This document shows positions 33,203 through 46,129 of a stretch of 64,000 nucleotides of DNA, piece after piece. This DNA is from Scleropages formosus. Lineage: Eukaryota > Chordata > Actinopteri > Osteoglossiformes > Osteoglossidae. The stretch's first letter is position 1; every line of letters starts with the position of its first letter. The notes beneath the pieces are model-generated. The model had not been told where the DNA came from and made no database searches. It worked only from the letters and a program-made list of their open reading frames with translations. The translations under genes and the position numbers were made by a program. The stretch spans positions 29,688,013 through 29,752,012 of the forward strand of contig NC_041807.1 in NCBI RefSeq assembly GCF_900964775.1. Direction: 5' to 3'.

Positions 33203-33673
33203 TTGTATGAATCATGGGCAAGTAACTAACTGCACTTGTATTCACTGTAAGGTCTTGTCTTGTGTCCCTTGTCCCTCTTGCCTGATGATGTCCATTGTGT
33301 CGCTTCACATTCATTCGGCAGGCGGCTTCCTCCAGATGGACGCCCAACTCAGGACATCGATTCAAAAGCTGTTTCAGCACTAGTTTCAAAGACATGAATT
33401 TTCACACTATTCGTCGCAATCATGCTGTAACGTGCAGGTGACATTATTTCATCTAAATTAGTTGTTCTCCAATTGGATTTACCTCCGATTTGTTTAAAAA
33501 CTTACCCCGCCGGAACATCAAAAAGTGCATCTGAAACTCCTCCTCTGCTGTGAAATCGCTTCTCGGACCTACACTATTATTAAAGGTTAAGGGTTTTAAA
33601 GTCCCAATTTTTGTTCCTGTAGGGCATAGCCGTTTTTAAACTCCGATGTTTTTTCCACTCCTTCTTGTTGTAT
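33203..33673 (+). repeat. Diverged dispersed segment (unit 2)
   Basis: Copy of 12820-13290; also the inverted relative of 29750-30220. Confidence 0.7.
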
Positions 33674-34565
33674 TCGGAAAGATGAGTTTGTGCTTGGATG
33701 AGTGAAAAACCTCTGCCGTGTTTGTGAAGAGAAAGGTTTTGATGATAAAATCGTTTGGATGTGTTTTTGTGCTTGAGCTTTTGAATATTGCAGTATTTTA
33801 ATAGAGTGTAGGACAATACCGTTTTGGTCCTAGCTAGGCAGTATTGTCCTAGGGTTTGTTGTTGTTTTTTTTTTATTTTTTTTTTTTTATCTGGACCCAA
33901 TGAATTCGTGTCTGGTTGCAAACAGTTATTTATTCTGCCTTAATAGACGTTTTGAAATTACGTCTTTCATTTATGAAAAGTTAAATAACCTTATTCGATG
34001 AAATTACAAGAAAATCAGTTGTGAAATGCACTTTTTTTTTTTTTTTTTTTTTTTAACCCCGACCCGCACAGCGCTTCCGAGAAAAGCATCTGCTAAAATA
34101 AGGGGGTGAACTGGGATGTAAATTTCCACTGCAGCGTAACCCTTCGTGGTCTTTATTGTGTCGCAGTAGCGAACGGTACAGCGGCAGGGTTGCGTTCTTA
34201 ATTATTCGTTCCTGTCGGTACTTCTGTCTGCGTACAGCTCTTGCTGAACGGAGAAATGACTGGAATATTGACCAATGACTAATACTGGACTATTTAAAAA
34301 GATCATGAACTCTAGAGTTTTATTGTGGGACCAAAAAAAAAGGGTTTGTTGATTAGTAAGCTGTTGGCGAGTGGCAAGCGTTTTTAAATGTTTTAGAGCT
34401 CGTGAAGCCGTTTCTGCTCCATCTTTCTTGTGCGGGCTGGTTATAACGGCGCCCTTTCAGTGTATCTGGGTTGGGGATTTATGCTGTGAGAAAGTTCCAG
34501 AACTCCGCCAAGGATACGTACGAGATACTACAAACTGCAAAAAGCGCCGGGGAACACCCAGAACA

Positions 34566-34566
<1 letters not shown>

Positions 34567-34598
<32 letters not shown>

Positions 34599-34610
34599 GG
34601 GGGGGGGGGG
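34567..34610 (+). repeat. (TG)n with G run (unit 2)
   Basis: Shorter TG and longer G run than in unit 1. Confidence 0.95.
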
Positions 34611-37524
34611 GCGGTGTCTCGGTGTCTCTTGTATGATGAAAAAGAATAGGCCGAGGACCTCGCCTCCCCGCCCTCAAAGGCAAAGGCAAAGGCAAGAAGG
34701 GTAGAGCTCAAGGCCATCCTCAGGGAGGAATCACGGTGCCACCGCGACCCGCGTAAGCGTTTGGACAAATCGTCATGGACCGCTTTGGCACAGGACAGCT
34801 TCAGCCTCGTCAGTGAGTACAGTTTCGATCACTATAAATAACTGTGAGTCCTTCGCTTCGACTCTGCGTGTGTGTTGATCGTGGGGCGAATTTTTTTGCT
34901 GAGTCACGAGGTCAACTTGTTGTGTACGGTTAGGGCAGCAGCATGGCATTGTCCTCGTGTACAGCATCGGTGTTTGGCTGCATCATCATTCATGTAGTCT
35001 AGGTGTGCGTAACATTGTTTAAACCACAAAATGTATCATCATGTCGTGTATATTTAAAGAAATGTATATCCTGTAGGAGGCCCGCGATGGAGACTGTCTG
35101 TGGTCAGTGTGTCGAGGGTGCGACTGTGAATCAATGCGAAGTGAATGCGGACAAAGACCACACACAGTGCAGTCAGTTCCGTGTGTTTCTTAACGGAATC
35201 CTTTTAGTTCGTTTCGTCCGCTTCTGTTCTGTCTTTTTTCTTTTTTACCCCGAGTTGCTGTTTTTATCTGCGACACCGAAGAAACCCGGGCTGGTGGGAC
35301 ACCCCGGGGTCGCCGTTGTCCCTGCCGCTCGACCGTCGCCGGCCGGAGGACAAAACAACAAGCCAAGCGCCGCCGGTGTGTGATAAATGTTTCGGAAGGA
35401 GCACGAGCACGAGCACTTGTGTCGGAGCCGAATCGCGTCGTGCTCCATGGACGACAAACGACGAAAGCGCTTTTCACGGACGGAACTGAACTGTCCACGC
35501 CGGTACAGCGGCGATCCTGCAGGTGGGTTAAATGCCCCGGCGTAGTAGGCCCAGGAGTCCGAGATGGAGGCGAACGAACGCCACTGACTGAGAACCTTGC
35601 TCGCGTAGCCTCTGTTTCCGCACATGTAACTCTTTCCTCGGGAACAATGAAAATGTTAAGAGTAAACTTTCAGGCTGCCAGTCAGTGTCCTCCATGATAC
35701 TACATTCAACCGGGTCTCTGCGTCCCCGTGCTTGTCTCTGCTGACACACACAGTTGTTGTTTTGTTGGCTCAAGCGAGAGAAATTTTGAATGGAGACATT
35801 ACTGTTCCACACAGTGAAACAATAAAGTTTTCCTCGTCGGCAAATATCGTGATCTGTTCATAACAATTCGAGTTCGGTGAGTTTAACACAAACAAACTTA
35901 GGACGCGGCTGCTGTGATTTGACCTTCCCTCCGCCGGTGGCAGCAAAACTACGGTCAGCACCTTCACTTGGTATGCGATTATTATAACTAATAATAATCT
36001 TCACATGACACCTTTGTCCAGTTTACAGCGTTTTACACATTCATTCGGCTGTTTTCTTCAATTCGGCCTAAGTGCCTTTGTTCAAGGGTACTACAGAGCG
36101 ACAAAATCTGCTTTGCTCCGAATTGCCGGAGGGGGGCAGCAAAAACAAAGACGGTACTTTTATTGTCTGTTCGACGAATACGGTACGGTGAAGTTCTTGG
36201 GCTACGGTGCTCTTTTCCTGCGCTAATATAATATAAGAGAAATGATACGATGTACAGTAGCCAGGGAGATAGAATGTATGGAGTGGGTATGTCCAACTTC
36301 AAGAGTAACGACTATTAACAGTGCAAAGGGCGGCGGTATCATTCATTGTGCTGCAATAACTATAACGGTACCTTGAAGTGATTCGCAGCACTTGTACGTT
36401 TCCCGTTAAACTCGCAACATACATCAGGGTATTTTTTTGTTACCAGAACGGTCACAAACACCTTGAAGCCGGGCACTACAGATTCGGGTAACAAGTCGGC
36501 GTGGAATGAGTACACTACAGGCTGACTTCAGACAGAGTAGTGTAAAAATGTGTAGTTTCGTGTTTTACTGGAAATCTCCATGCGTATCCATTATATGGGT
36601 ACAAAAATGGGTGTATTGTTACTTTGATCGTGCATCATCATCATAGCAAAAGATGAAACGACTACTTAGTGGTTTGGAGTCCTATCCGTCTTGATGGTTT
36701 TGGAAAGTGAGGACTGCGGTGTGTATCATGCCATGGCAAGGTTTCTAACCAATGCCCTCAGTCCGGACGTGTTACAGTTATGTGTGATGGAGCTGACATC
36801 CCACGGATGAGTCGAGTCCAATTCCGAGCCAAAGGCGGTTTTCTTTGCACTCTGTCACGTTCTTAAAAGTCGGCATGATGATTACGAAGCACCGCTGGAA
36901 TCAATATCCAACCATGAATTGAGTGGATTAACGGCGATTATCGTCAGATTCCTTCCGGAAGCGCTCGTGATGTGTATTGGGCGCTTCTTGTAGCGTACAA
37001 ATGCAGACGGACGGAGCTCTACGAGTGCGCGCGCGCGCGACCACTCCGTGCGCGCGACTTCTTCGCGATCGCAAACTGACCGCTAACGCGGAGTTGTGCG
37101 CTCCTTCGCCTTCCCCGCCCCCCGCAATTTGACCCCAGTCACGTGGCAGTGTACTTCCGCAATTTATGTGAAATATTAATGTGTTTGTTGTCATTTTTTA
37201 CTTTGCAAGTTAGTTGGACGTTTTTATTGATACACGTTTTACTTTCGTTTGTGGTTGCCGACAATTATGATCCGGTTGAAACGTTTCTGAAATTGCATTG
37301 GTGTGCGTCACAGCTTATGATAATATGAACGAGCTCGCAGTGTTTTACCACTGGCGTACTGCACGAGAATGTGGCATAAAATAAAGTTGCAAGATGCACA
37401 TGACAGCTTTTGACAGCGAATTCATTCTTGCTAGGGCTCTGCTTTGGAAGCGGCAACAGCGAGTCCCCTTGGTCCGGTTTTATATGGCCGAGAAGGCGGT
37501 CCTCAGCCCGTTCCGTGTCTCAGT

Positions 37525-37712
37525 ATCGCTTCTCGGCCTTTTGGCTAAGATCAAGTGTAGTATCTGTTCTTATCAGTTTAATATCTGATACGTCCCCTAT
37601 CTGGGGACCATATATTAAATGGATTTTTGGAACAGGGAGCTGGAATAGGGGCTTGCTCCGTCCACTCCACGCATCGACCTGGTATTGCAGTATCTCCAGG
37701 AACGGTGTACCC
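37525..37712 (+). ncRNA. RNU2: U2 spliceosomal snRNA, intact, second copy
   Basis: The same 188-nt sequence as 17190-17377, with branch-site-pairing GTAGTA, paired stem IIb, Sm site GGATTTTTGGA and stems III-IV. The upstream 110 bp and the downstream 3' box are also the same. Two identical intact genes 20.3 kb apart are what concerted evolution of a tandem U2 array gives, or a very recent duplication. Confidence 0.97.
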
Positions 37713-37734
37713 CTCCCAGGGGGGAAAATGTCCT

Positions 37735-37747
37735 GTTAAAAAACAGA
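37735..37747 (+). terminator. U2 3' box (unit 2)
   Basis: GTTAAAAAACAGA, at the same distance from U2 as in unit 1. Confidence 0.8.
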
Positions 37748-38158
37748 AGCGCTCATCTCTTACTAAGAAGTCTCGAGTGGTGCGTCTCATACTATGTTGT
37801 CGCTTTGCGTGAGCGTCACGTATGTGGCTTTATGTAGCTGTTGTATCGAGGTTCTTCTTTTTCTTCTCGCGTGAAATGTGAAAAGCGTGTGATGAAGGGT
37901 TGTTTCTTGAGATATAAAGAGTGTTGAATGAATGAATGGATCAAGAAGTGCTTCTTACGCGCCTTCGCACTGGCTGTCGTTGTAGGGGCGACCTGTCAAA
38001 CTGCAACACTTCGTCAACCGACCGCAAGGTGGCAGCAGCGACGTGTGTGTGTGTGTAACTGCTAAGGGAACATGTTGCGCGCTCAGGATGGATCGCATCC
38101 CTTCTAAGTCTTTGTGTCCAGTTCGTTTCCCAGTGCTGGAATCAAAGCATGGCAAGAG

Positions 38159-38189
38159 TTCCCATGGTATAGCGCTCAGGATTCCTGGT
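38159..38189 (+). pseudogene. 5' half of tRNA-Glu(TTC)-like sequence (unit 2)
   Basis: Copy of 17824-17854. Confidence 0.55.
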
Positions 38190-38236
38190 CGTGTGGTTTT
38201 TCTCTGCTAAACCTTGCTTAATTTCACCATGAAGTT

Positions 38237-38926
38237 ATGAAGATGGACATCTGCTTTTATGGAATTGCATCTCTTTGAAATATTTTTTTGTACTTTCTTG
38301 TGTCTTAACCCCTTCTATATTTATTAAATTTCTTTCTTATATTTATTCTTGCTTAATTAATACGTGTCCATTTTATGTGCATGGTATTTCGTTCACAGAA
38401 TTTAAGGAGCCTTTGTTTTCGTTTGCTTACCTTGTGGACTTTTACCTGGTTTTTGATATCGATGAATTTAACTTATCATATGTGTATGTGCTTTTGGTGT
38501 TTATTACTTTGATCTTATGTTTTAGGGGGTTTGGCAATGTTTTGTAATCCTGAAGAAGTATTTCATATGTTTTGGAGATGCATGTATGTGATATGATGTT
38601 TCAGGTCAGGCTGCTACTGGGGGACGGTCCTTTCGTGGGTATGTTGGCGTGTGGCAGATGTAGGCCAGTTGTACTTTTTGAAGCCAGAAAGGGGGTTGTT
38701 TTCCTTTTTCTGACTTTTGAATGTATGTATATGTATGTGAATGACTTTATGTTACTGTATTGTGACAATGTATTTCATGTAATGATCTCTTGGTAAGTTT
38801 TGTTGACCAACCGTAGGAAATGTCGTTGTTTTTAATTTGTTTACTTGTAAACTTATTGACATTTGTGTTTAACTGTGTATGATATTAATATCTTTATTTT
38901 AATAAAGTTGAAGTTAAAAGAAAAAA
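38237..38926 (+). mobile_element. Keno-like LINE 3' end inserted in U2 (unit 2)
   Basis: Copy of 17902-18591, with the same A-tail/U2 junction. Confidence 0.85.
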
Positions 38927-39069
38927 TCTGTTCTTATCAGTTCAATACCTGATACATGCCCTATCTGGGGACCATATATTAAATTGATTTTTGGAACAGG
39001 GAGATGGAATAGGGGCTTGCTCCGTCCACTCCGCGCATCGACCTGGTGTTGCAGTACCTCCAGGAACGG
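38927..39069 (+). pseudogene. U2 snRNA 3' fragment at LINE junction (unit 2)
   Basis: Copy of 18592-18734. It starts at U2 nucleotide about 39 and is non-functional. Confidence 0.9.
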
Positions 39070-39813
39070 AGGCGGTGGAAAATAAGACTTCGCAATGAAC
39101 TTGTCGCCGAGTTCAGTCATGTAAAGCCTACTTGGCTGTAGACTTTTCCGCATCTATTTATTATGTCTGGTGCCTCGCTCGTTCTCTCTCGCTCGCTCGC
39201 ATTCAATGCTGTACTTGGTTGCACAGCAGTTTTCGAGCTGCCGCACTTCTTCTTGCCCGCTGTAGGCTGTCTCACCGTTAGCGGAGATCAGGCCCTCGAC
39301 TGTGCTCTCTTCAGCCAACTTGGTACTGATGTTACGCTTGGCTACGCAGTCCTGGGTACCCGGGCTATATAGCAGTGCGCGGACACGCAGCCCGAATGAT
39401 GCGTGGAGTGCGGGAGGTCTGTCGGTCGGTCGGTGGGCCCGGAACCCCCGTGGAAAAGGTGGCGTTCAGGCGAGGCGTGTTGCTTCGACACTCGTGCCCT
39501 GGGGGACGATAGTATCGAGTGCCGCAACAGAGTCGATAAGTGTACTTTTTGCCTCCGTATTCTTCCTATCCAGATGTGTTAGTTGACGTCGGATGGACTG
39601 CGGTGGCTTGTGTGGCAGGCTTGGTATTTTTTTGAAGAAAAAAAAAATCTGATTTGATTTAAATCAAATTTAATTTTTTTTCTCCAAAATCTTGAGCATC
39701 CTCCTTTGCGCTACAGGTTTATTTTAAGAGCAGGGTTACAAGTCTATTTTTCTTTCTGGAAATGTTTACAATTGTTGGCAAATAATTTCTATTACTGTGT
39801 GTGTGTGTGTATA

Positions 39814-41360
39814 CACTGAAGAAAGTATTTGCCCCATCCCGATTTCTTCTGTTTTCCTGTATATCGCATACTAAATACTTTTAGATCTTCAAACGAAATA
39901 CAGCGTAAAACAAAGGGAACCTGAATAAACACATAATTCAATTTTGAATTTTTTTTATTTTTTTTATTGAGGCAAAAAGCTATCCAACACCTATCACCCA
40001 TGTGAAAAAGTGATTTTTTCCCCCTTAAAATCTGGTTGTGCCACCTTTAGCGGCAGCAAGTGCAACCCAACGCTGCCGATAACTGGAGATCAGTCTTTCA
40101 CAGCGCTGCGGTGGAATTTTGGCCCACTCTTTTTTGCAGAACTGCATTAGTTCGGCCACGCTGGAGGGTTTTCGAGCTTGAGCTGCCCATTGAAGGTCCT
40201 GCCACAGCATCTCAATTGGGTTCAAGTCAGGACTTTGACTAGGCCACTCCAGAACTTTAATTTTGCCTTTTTTGAGCCATTCAGAGATGCACTTACTCAT
40301 ATGCTTTGGATCATTGTCTTGCTGCATAATCCAGTCGCGCTTGAGTTTCAATTTACGGACCGAAAACCAGACATTCTCCTTTAGGATTTTCTGGTATAGA
40401 GAGCGGAATTCATATTTCCCTCAATTATTGCAAGGTTCCCAGCCCCTGAAGCAGCAAAGCATCCCCACACCATCACGCTGCCACCACCGTGCTTGACCGT
40501 AGGTATGCTGCTTATTTTTGTGGAATTCGGTGTTTGGTTTACGCCAGATGTAACGGGACCTCTGTCTTCCGAACAGTTCCACTTTCGACTCATTAGTCCA
40601 CGCAACATTCTCCCGAAAGGTTTGAGGATCATCCGGGTGTGTTTCGGCAAAATTCGGACGAGCCTTAACGTTCTTCTCGCTTAGCGGTGGTTTTTGCCTC
40701 GCCGCTCTTCCACGGATATCATTTTTGCCCAGTGTCTTTCTGATAGTGGAGTCATGAACAGTGACCTTCATTGATGCAAGAGAGGCCTGTAGTTCCTTCG
40801 ATGTTGTCCTCGGCTCTTTCGTGACTTCCTGGATGAGTCGTCGCTGTGCTCTTGGTGGAATTTTGGAAGGTCGGCCACTTGTGGGAAGGTTCGCTACTGT
40901 GCCAAGTTATTTCCATTTGAAGATAATGGCTCTCACTGTGGTTCTTTGGAGTCCCAGAGCCTTTGAAATAGCGTCGTAACCCTTCCCAGACCGAGGTGTT
41001 TCAATCACCTTCTTCCTCATCGTTTCTGGAGTTTCTTTCAGCTTTGGCATAGTGTGTTACTGTGTAAGACCTTTTAACCGACTTCATGCTGTTGAAAAAG
41101 TTCTATTTAAGTGTTGATTTGACTGAACGGGGCTGGCGGTAATAGGGCCTGCTTGCGTCTAGTTCAACTGAACCCCATTATGAATGCAGTTTCATAGATT
41201 TGGGGAAATCTACTACGGGGGCAAATACATTTTCACGCAGGCCCAGCTGGTTTGCTCAGGTTGCCTTTGTTTTATGTTAGATTTTGTTTTAATTTCTGAA
41301 ACAATTTAGTATGAAACAGAAGAGATCAGGATGGGGTCGAATACTTTTTCCGCAGCACCG
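39814..41360 (-). mobile_element. Tc1-like transposon B (unit 2)
   Basis: Third copy. WTNES in place of WTDES is shared. MLWQDLQW and an unbroken WLKKGKIKVLEW agree with the left-arm copy rather than unit 1, so the unit 1 changes are private to that copy. Confidence 0.9.
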
Positions 41361-41386
41361 CGTGCATAATTGTATAAGCGTATTCA

Positions 41387-41582
41387 CGTATATTGATTTA
41401 TGTGACGCTTTACTGCGAAGCGACTTGTAACGTTAGGCTACCTGCAATTATCCACATATACAGCTGGGTATTTTTTTTATTTGAGCAGCCTAGGTGAAGT
41501 ATCTTGTTCGAGGGTGACATTCGAACCGGGCACCTTCGGATCCAAAGTAGCAGCTCCAGCTGCTCTACTGTCGGCTGAGACC
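41387..41582 (-). repeat. SINE-2 (unit 2)
   Basis: Copy of 21049-21244. Confidence 0.65.
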
Positions 41583-42345
41583 TGTACTCCGGTGTATGTA
41601 TTTGAGGTGGACGATAAGATGCGAGAAAAGCAGTGAGCATGTAGCCCCCCTCTCCCTCTCCCTCTCCCAATATAGATAGTGTTACACAGAGTGGCGTCAA
41701 CTTGTAACCACGCGGTCACTGGATCAAGCCCCACTTTCTGCTGCTCTTGCAGTACCTGTAAGCGCAGTACTTTCCCCGAATTGTCCCAGTAAATGTGCTA
41801 AGGCTCATAAGTGGGTAGATTGCCGTAAGAATGCCGTCAGACATGAAAGCATCAACTAAGTAACAAATAATATTCTTGAAGAAACCTGTACGTACGGAAA
41901 GAAACAAAATGATTACGATAACGGACCCAGAGAACAGCAGAAGCCATCCACTGAAATACCCAGATACTTACAGGACCTGATGATTCCCTACCACTCCTCT
42001 TCCTCTGGCTACCTACTCATCCCCTTTGTGAAGGGTCCAGTTTTTAAAATCTGCAGGTTGTCTGCTTTGGCCTCGGTGTGGTACAATAAGTCAGGAATGA
42101 GACAAATTGGGTCAAACTACTGTTTATTGGTAAGGGGCGTATTTTACGGAAAAGGAACGCTGTTTCCCTAAAAAGTTGAGAGAAAACATCCTACCGAATT
42201 GTAATCTCAGGATCCAGTCACTTTCACTTGCTCTTCTAAATGTTTCTTTTATTCTTGGAATAAAAATAGAAGTATGCTTGTGAAAGATGCTACGTATTGG
42301 AAAAAGTTACCGCGTTCAGTACACATATATCCAGATACAGTATAT

Positions 42346-42541
42346 CAGGGGTGCACAACTCCGGCCTCAGAAGGCCAGAGTAAAACAGGTTTTAGAGGAT
42401 GCATTCTATTCTAGTACTTTTAATTAGTGCTGACACATTAAGTAGCGGCTGAAGGGATGCTGTCAATATAGCAATCAGGAGCTGAGAGTGGAAAGCCCAC
42501 CCTCCCTTGTAACCCATGAGGCCCAGAATTGTCCACCCCTG
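42346..42541. mobile_element. hAT-like MITE (unit 2)
   Basis: Copy of 22243-22438. Confidence 0.6.
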
Positions 42542-43398
42542 TTGCATACAGTACATGCACATGATAGTGTACAGACAACATCAGAAACTATAAAACAGAC
42601 TGCAGTGAAAAAAAAAAAAAAAGAAAAAGTTAAATTGAGAAGTTTGGCTGTGAATTCAGCACACTTGGCTACATTCTAAAGTGTAACGAAGAGAACAATA
42701 CAACGTAGAAGTTGAAAAGACAAAAAGTAGCACCTCAGTGTAAAAAGACAACGAAACAAGTACGACTTAAAAACAGGGTTTTGTTGTTATTTTATGGCAA
42801 AATTACTAACCTAAGCTATGTTGAAAAGGTAAGTAAATCACAGTAAGTTCTATTCTAGACATCCTTCTAGTTTTCATGTTTGTTTCCACTGAAATGCGTG
42901 TATCCATACTACAAAAAAGTAAACTGATATATTCTAGACATCAGACACTTGAAATGTGCCATAGACCAAATATCTTTATATTTTAAGAAGCTCAAAGATA
43001 CAGTACTTCAGTCTTTGCACAGTGAATTATAACAATGTACTATCCCCAAAGAGACAAAGTATACTTTTACATTCCACGTGTATCAAAAGTAGCTATTCAC
43101 GCTATACCAGCTGAAACTGTAAACATTACTTTCCAACAACGAAAACATAATCTCTTCATTGCATTCTAAAAACTACACGGACGTGATTCCGGAGACCGAA
43201 TGGAGCACTGATCAGTATGATGAATTTGGGCCGAGCTAAAGCTGACAACGATATCCTCAACCGCATCTGCATGGAATGGATCGATTAAACATGCTCACCT
43301 CTCATTTACCCAGTTTAATTTCTAGTCTTCATTTCCAGGAATATGTTACGTACTGTTAACTTTTAAAATCAGTGACGGTGATGTCAGTAGCCAATATA

Positions 43399-44497
43399 CA
43401 CTCGCCGGCCACTTTATTAGGTACACCGGTTCGACCGCTCATTAACGCAAATATCTGATCAGCCCATCACATGGCAGCGTCTCGATGCATTTAGGCATGT
43501 GGACATGGTCTAGACAACCTGCTCAAGTTCAGACTGAGCATCAGAATGGGGAAGAAACGTGATTTAAGTCACTTTGAACGTGGCGTGGGCGAAAATGCCT
43601 TGTTGACGCCAGAGATCAGAGGAGAATGGCCAGACGGGTTCGAGCCGATAGAAAGGCAACAGTAACTCACGTAACCACTCGTTACAACCGAGGTATGCAG
43701 AAGAGCATCTCTAAAAGCACAAAACGTCGAACCCTGAAGCAGATGGGCTACAGCAGCAGAAGACCACACCAGGTGCCACTCCTGTCAGCTGAGAACAGGA
43801 AACTGAGGCTGCAGTTTGTGCGGGCTCACCAAAATTGGACGATAGAAGATTGGTAAAACGTTGCCTGGTCTGATGAGTCTCGATTTCTGCTGCGACATTC
43901 AGATGGTAGGGTCAGAATTTGGCATAAACGACATGAAAGCATGGATCCGTCCTGCCTCGTATCAACGGTTCAGGCTGGTGGTGGTGGTGTAACGGTGTGG
44001 GGGATATTTTCTTGGCACGCTTTGGGCCCCTTAGTACCAACTGAGCATCGTTTAAACGCCACAGCCTGCCTGAGTATTGTTGCTGACCATGTCCATCCCT
44101 TTATGACCACAGTGTACCCATCTTCTGATGGCTACTTCCGGCAGGATAACGCGCCGTGTCACAAAGCTCAAATCATCTCAAACTGGTTCCTTGAACATGA
44201 CAATGAGTTCACTATACTCAAATGGCCTCCACAGTGACCAGATCTCAATTCAGTAGAGCACCTTTGGGATGTGGTGGAACGGGAGATTCGCATCATAGAT
44301 GTGCAGCCGAGAAATCCGCAGCAACTGCGTGATGCTATCATGTCAGTATGGGCCAAAATCTGTGAGGAATGTTTCCAGCACCGTGTTGAATCTACTGTAT
44401 GCCAGAAAGAATTGAGGCAGTTCTGAAGGCAAAAGGGGGGGGGGGGGGGTCCAAGCTGTTACTTGCAAGGTGTACCTAATAAAGTGGCCAATGAGTG
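43399..44497 (+). mobile_element. Tc1/mariner-like transposon A (unit 2)
   Basis: Copy of 23297-24397 with the same deletion next to the left TIR, flanked by TA on both sides. Confidence 0.9.
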
Positions 44498-44665
44498 TAT
44501 TTCTTCCACATTTTGCTCTTAGACTACTCAGTAACGAACCTTTTTACACGACTGTACGGATAGTGTCACCGCAGCACAAAGGCGCACTGGCGAGTTTCAT
44601 AAACCTACTGCAAGGTGACAGTAGTGCCCTTGCTAATGGGAACACGGCAAGACGTCAGTGGGATG

Positions 44666-45029
44666 TTTCCGTTCATTTATTTAGGAGGTTATTTTCTCCA
44701 CAGCAACTTCGAATGAACGCTATGCAGTCTTACCAGGCTACACCTTATTCACCAAAGGTGACTTACAGCACAGTGCTACATACAGTAACACCGGGTCCAT
44801 ACGTCACTGAAAAACAGTCTCTCTTATCGACTACGAGTGATCAATCTAACTAAACAGCATGACTTCTGACTCCGGGAGGAAACAGGAGCACCTGCAGGAA
44901 ATCCACACAGATATGGGGAGAACATGCAAACTCCACACAGATTGAGCAGGGATCGAACCCACATCTTCTCGCACCACCGAGGTGCTGTGAGACAGCAGCA
45001 CTACTCGCTGCACCCCCATGCCGCCTCTT
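44666..45029 (-). repeat. Chimeric V-type SINE at the unit 2 edge
   Basis: Up to about 44958 it matches unit 1 exactly (GATTGAGCAGGGATCGAAC). Beyond that the head differs (CACATCTTCTCGCACCACC against CATGTCACCCCAGTCACTG). Both halves are V-type SINE, so the join lies within homologous SINE sequence. Confidence 0.75.
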
Positions 45030-45369
45030 TAGTAGAATTAAACACCAAACGAAACTCTTTGAAACTGGAATAAATAAACTTAAAGTATGTGCCCTTTCAA
45101 CTCCAAAAGTAAAAGTACGAAAGTAGCCAGAACGAATCAGAGTGGAAAGCAAATCAACAGTTGACACCAGCTCAGAACTTCACACTACTAGTCATATACC
45201 AGTGTCACAAATCGAAACCCTTTCCTTTGTTTGTAGTGACCTGGAGGCGTCAGTAAGTGTAGACCACTGAACTCATAGTTCTTCAAATACAAAGCACTGC
45301 TTCCTTCAGAGAGTTAATAGTAATAGCAAGTGTAAGCGTGTAGATGTTGGTATTTGGTGTTGTGCGTAC
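45030..45369. other. Unassigned single-copy DNA
   Basis: No gene or repeat recognised. This is the first single-copy-looking DNA to the right of the array. Confidence 0.5.
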
Positions 45370-45510
45370 AGGCAGGCAGATGACATGGTGGTTAGAGGTG
45401 TCCACTCAAGGCACCTGGGTGAGAATTCCACTCCTGCTGTAGTACCCTTGAGCAAGGTACTTACCGTGAATTGAAAGTGAAAATGACCCAACTCTATAAA
45501 TGCTTTAATA
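45370..45510 (+). repeat. SINE-2
   Basis: Head GACATGGTGGTTAGAGGTG, then CTTGAGCAAGGTACTTACC and ACTCTATAAATGC. A diverged copy. Confidence 0.65.
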
Positions 45511-45595
45511 GTTGTAAATAGTTTGGTATGTCAGTACTAGTAAATATAGCTTGGTTTTCATTTGCTTTGGAGAAAATTGTGTGCCATACGAATGA

Positions 45596-45808
45596 ACACA
45601 CACACATTTGTCGGAAACCGCTTGTCCCAAGTAGGGTTGCGGTGAACCGGAGCCTAACCCCGCAACACAGGGCACAAGGCTGGAGGGGGAGGGGACACAC
45701 CCAGGACTGGATGCCAGTCCATTGCAAGTCACCCCAAGCAGGACTCGAACCCCAGACCCACCAGAGAGTGGGACCCGGCCAAACCCCCCACGCCCCCATG
45801 CCTCCGCC
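45596..45808 (-). repeat. SINE-1 (older copy of a tandem pair)
   Basis: Diverged SINE-1. Its 5' end in SINE sense (right side) and about 90 bp of flank recur 311 bp to the right. Confidence 0.85.
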
Positions 45809-45900
45809 CCCTATACAAATAAACATGACCATAATTTAAAATGGTTTCAGTAGTAAGTATTAAGGCAATGCTGCCCATTGTAATGTTCATCAGGAGTATA

Positions 45901-46117
45901 CACACACACACACACACACATTTTCAGAACCGCTTGTCCCATACGGAGTCACGGGGAACCGGAGCCTACCCGGTAACACAGGGCGTAAGGCCGGAGGGGG
46001 AGGGGACACACCCAGGACGGGACGCCAGTCCGTCGCAAGGCACCCCAAGCGGGACTCGAACCCCAGACCCACCAGAGAGTGGGACCCGGCCAAACCCCCC
46101 ACGCCCCCATGCCTCCG
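45901..46117 (-). repeat. SINE-1 (chimeric second copy)
   Basis: Its left part (3' half in SINE sense) has the young-type sequence TCACGGGGAACCGGAGCC. Its right part (GAGAGTGGGACCCGGCC and onward) and its flank are identical to the older copy at 45596-45808. Confidence 0.85.
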
Positions 46118-46129
46118 CCCCCTATACAA

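Larger units (their letters stand above)
30076..44958 (+). repeat. Direct repeat unit, copy 2
   Basis: Counterpart of 9688-24858. It lacks SINE-1 at the 41860 site and differs in microsatellites and a few small indels. It ends within a V-type SINE, where the sequence switches to a different SINE copy and then single-copy DNA. All unassigned stretches noted in unit 1 recur here (31300-32131, 32184-33202, 33674-37025, 39070-39813, 42542-43398), with nothing further visible. Confidence 0.92.
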
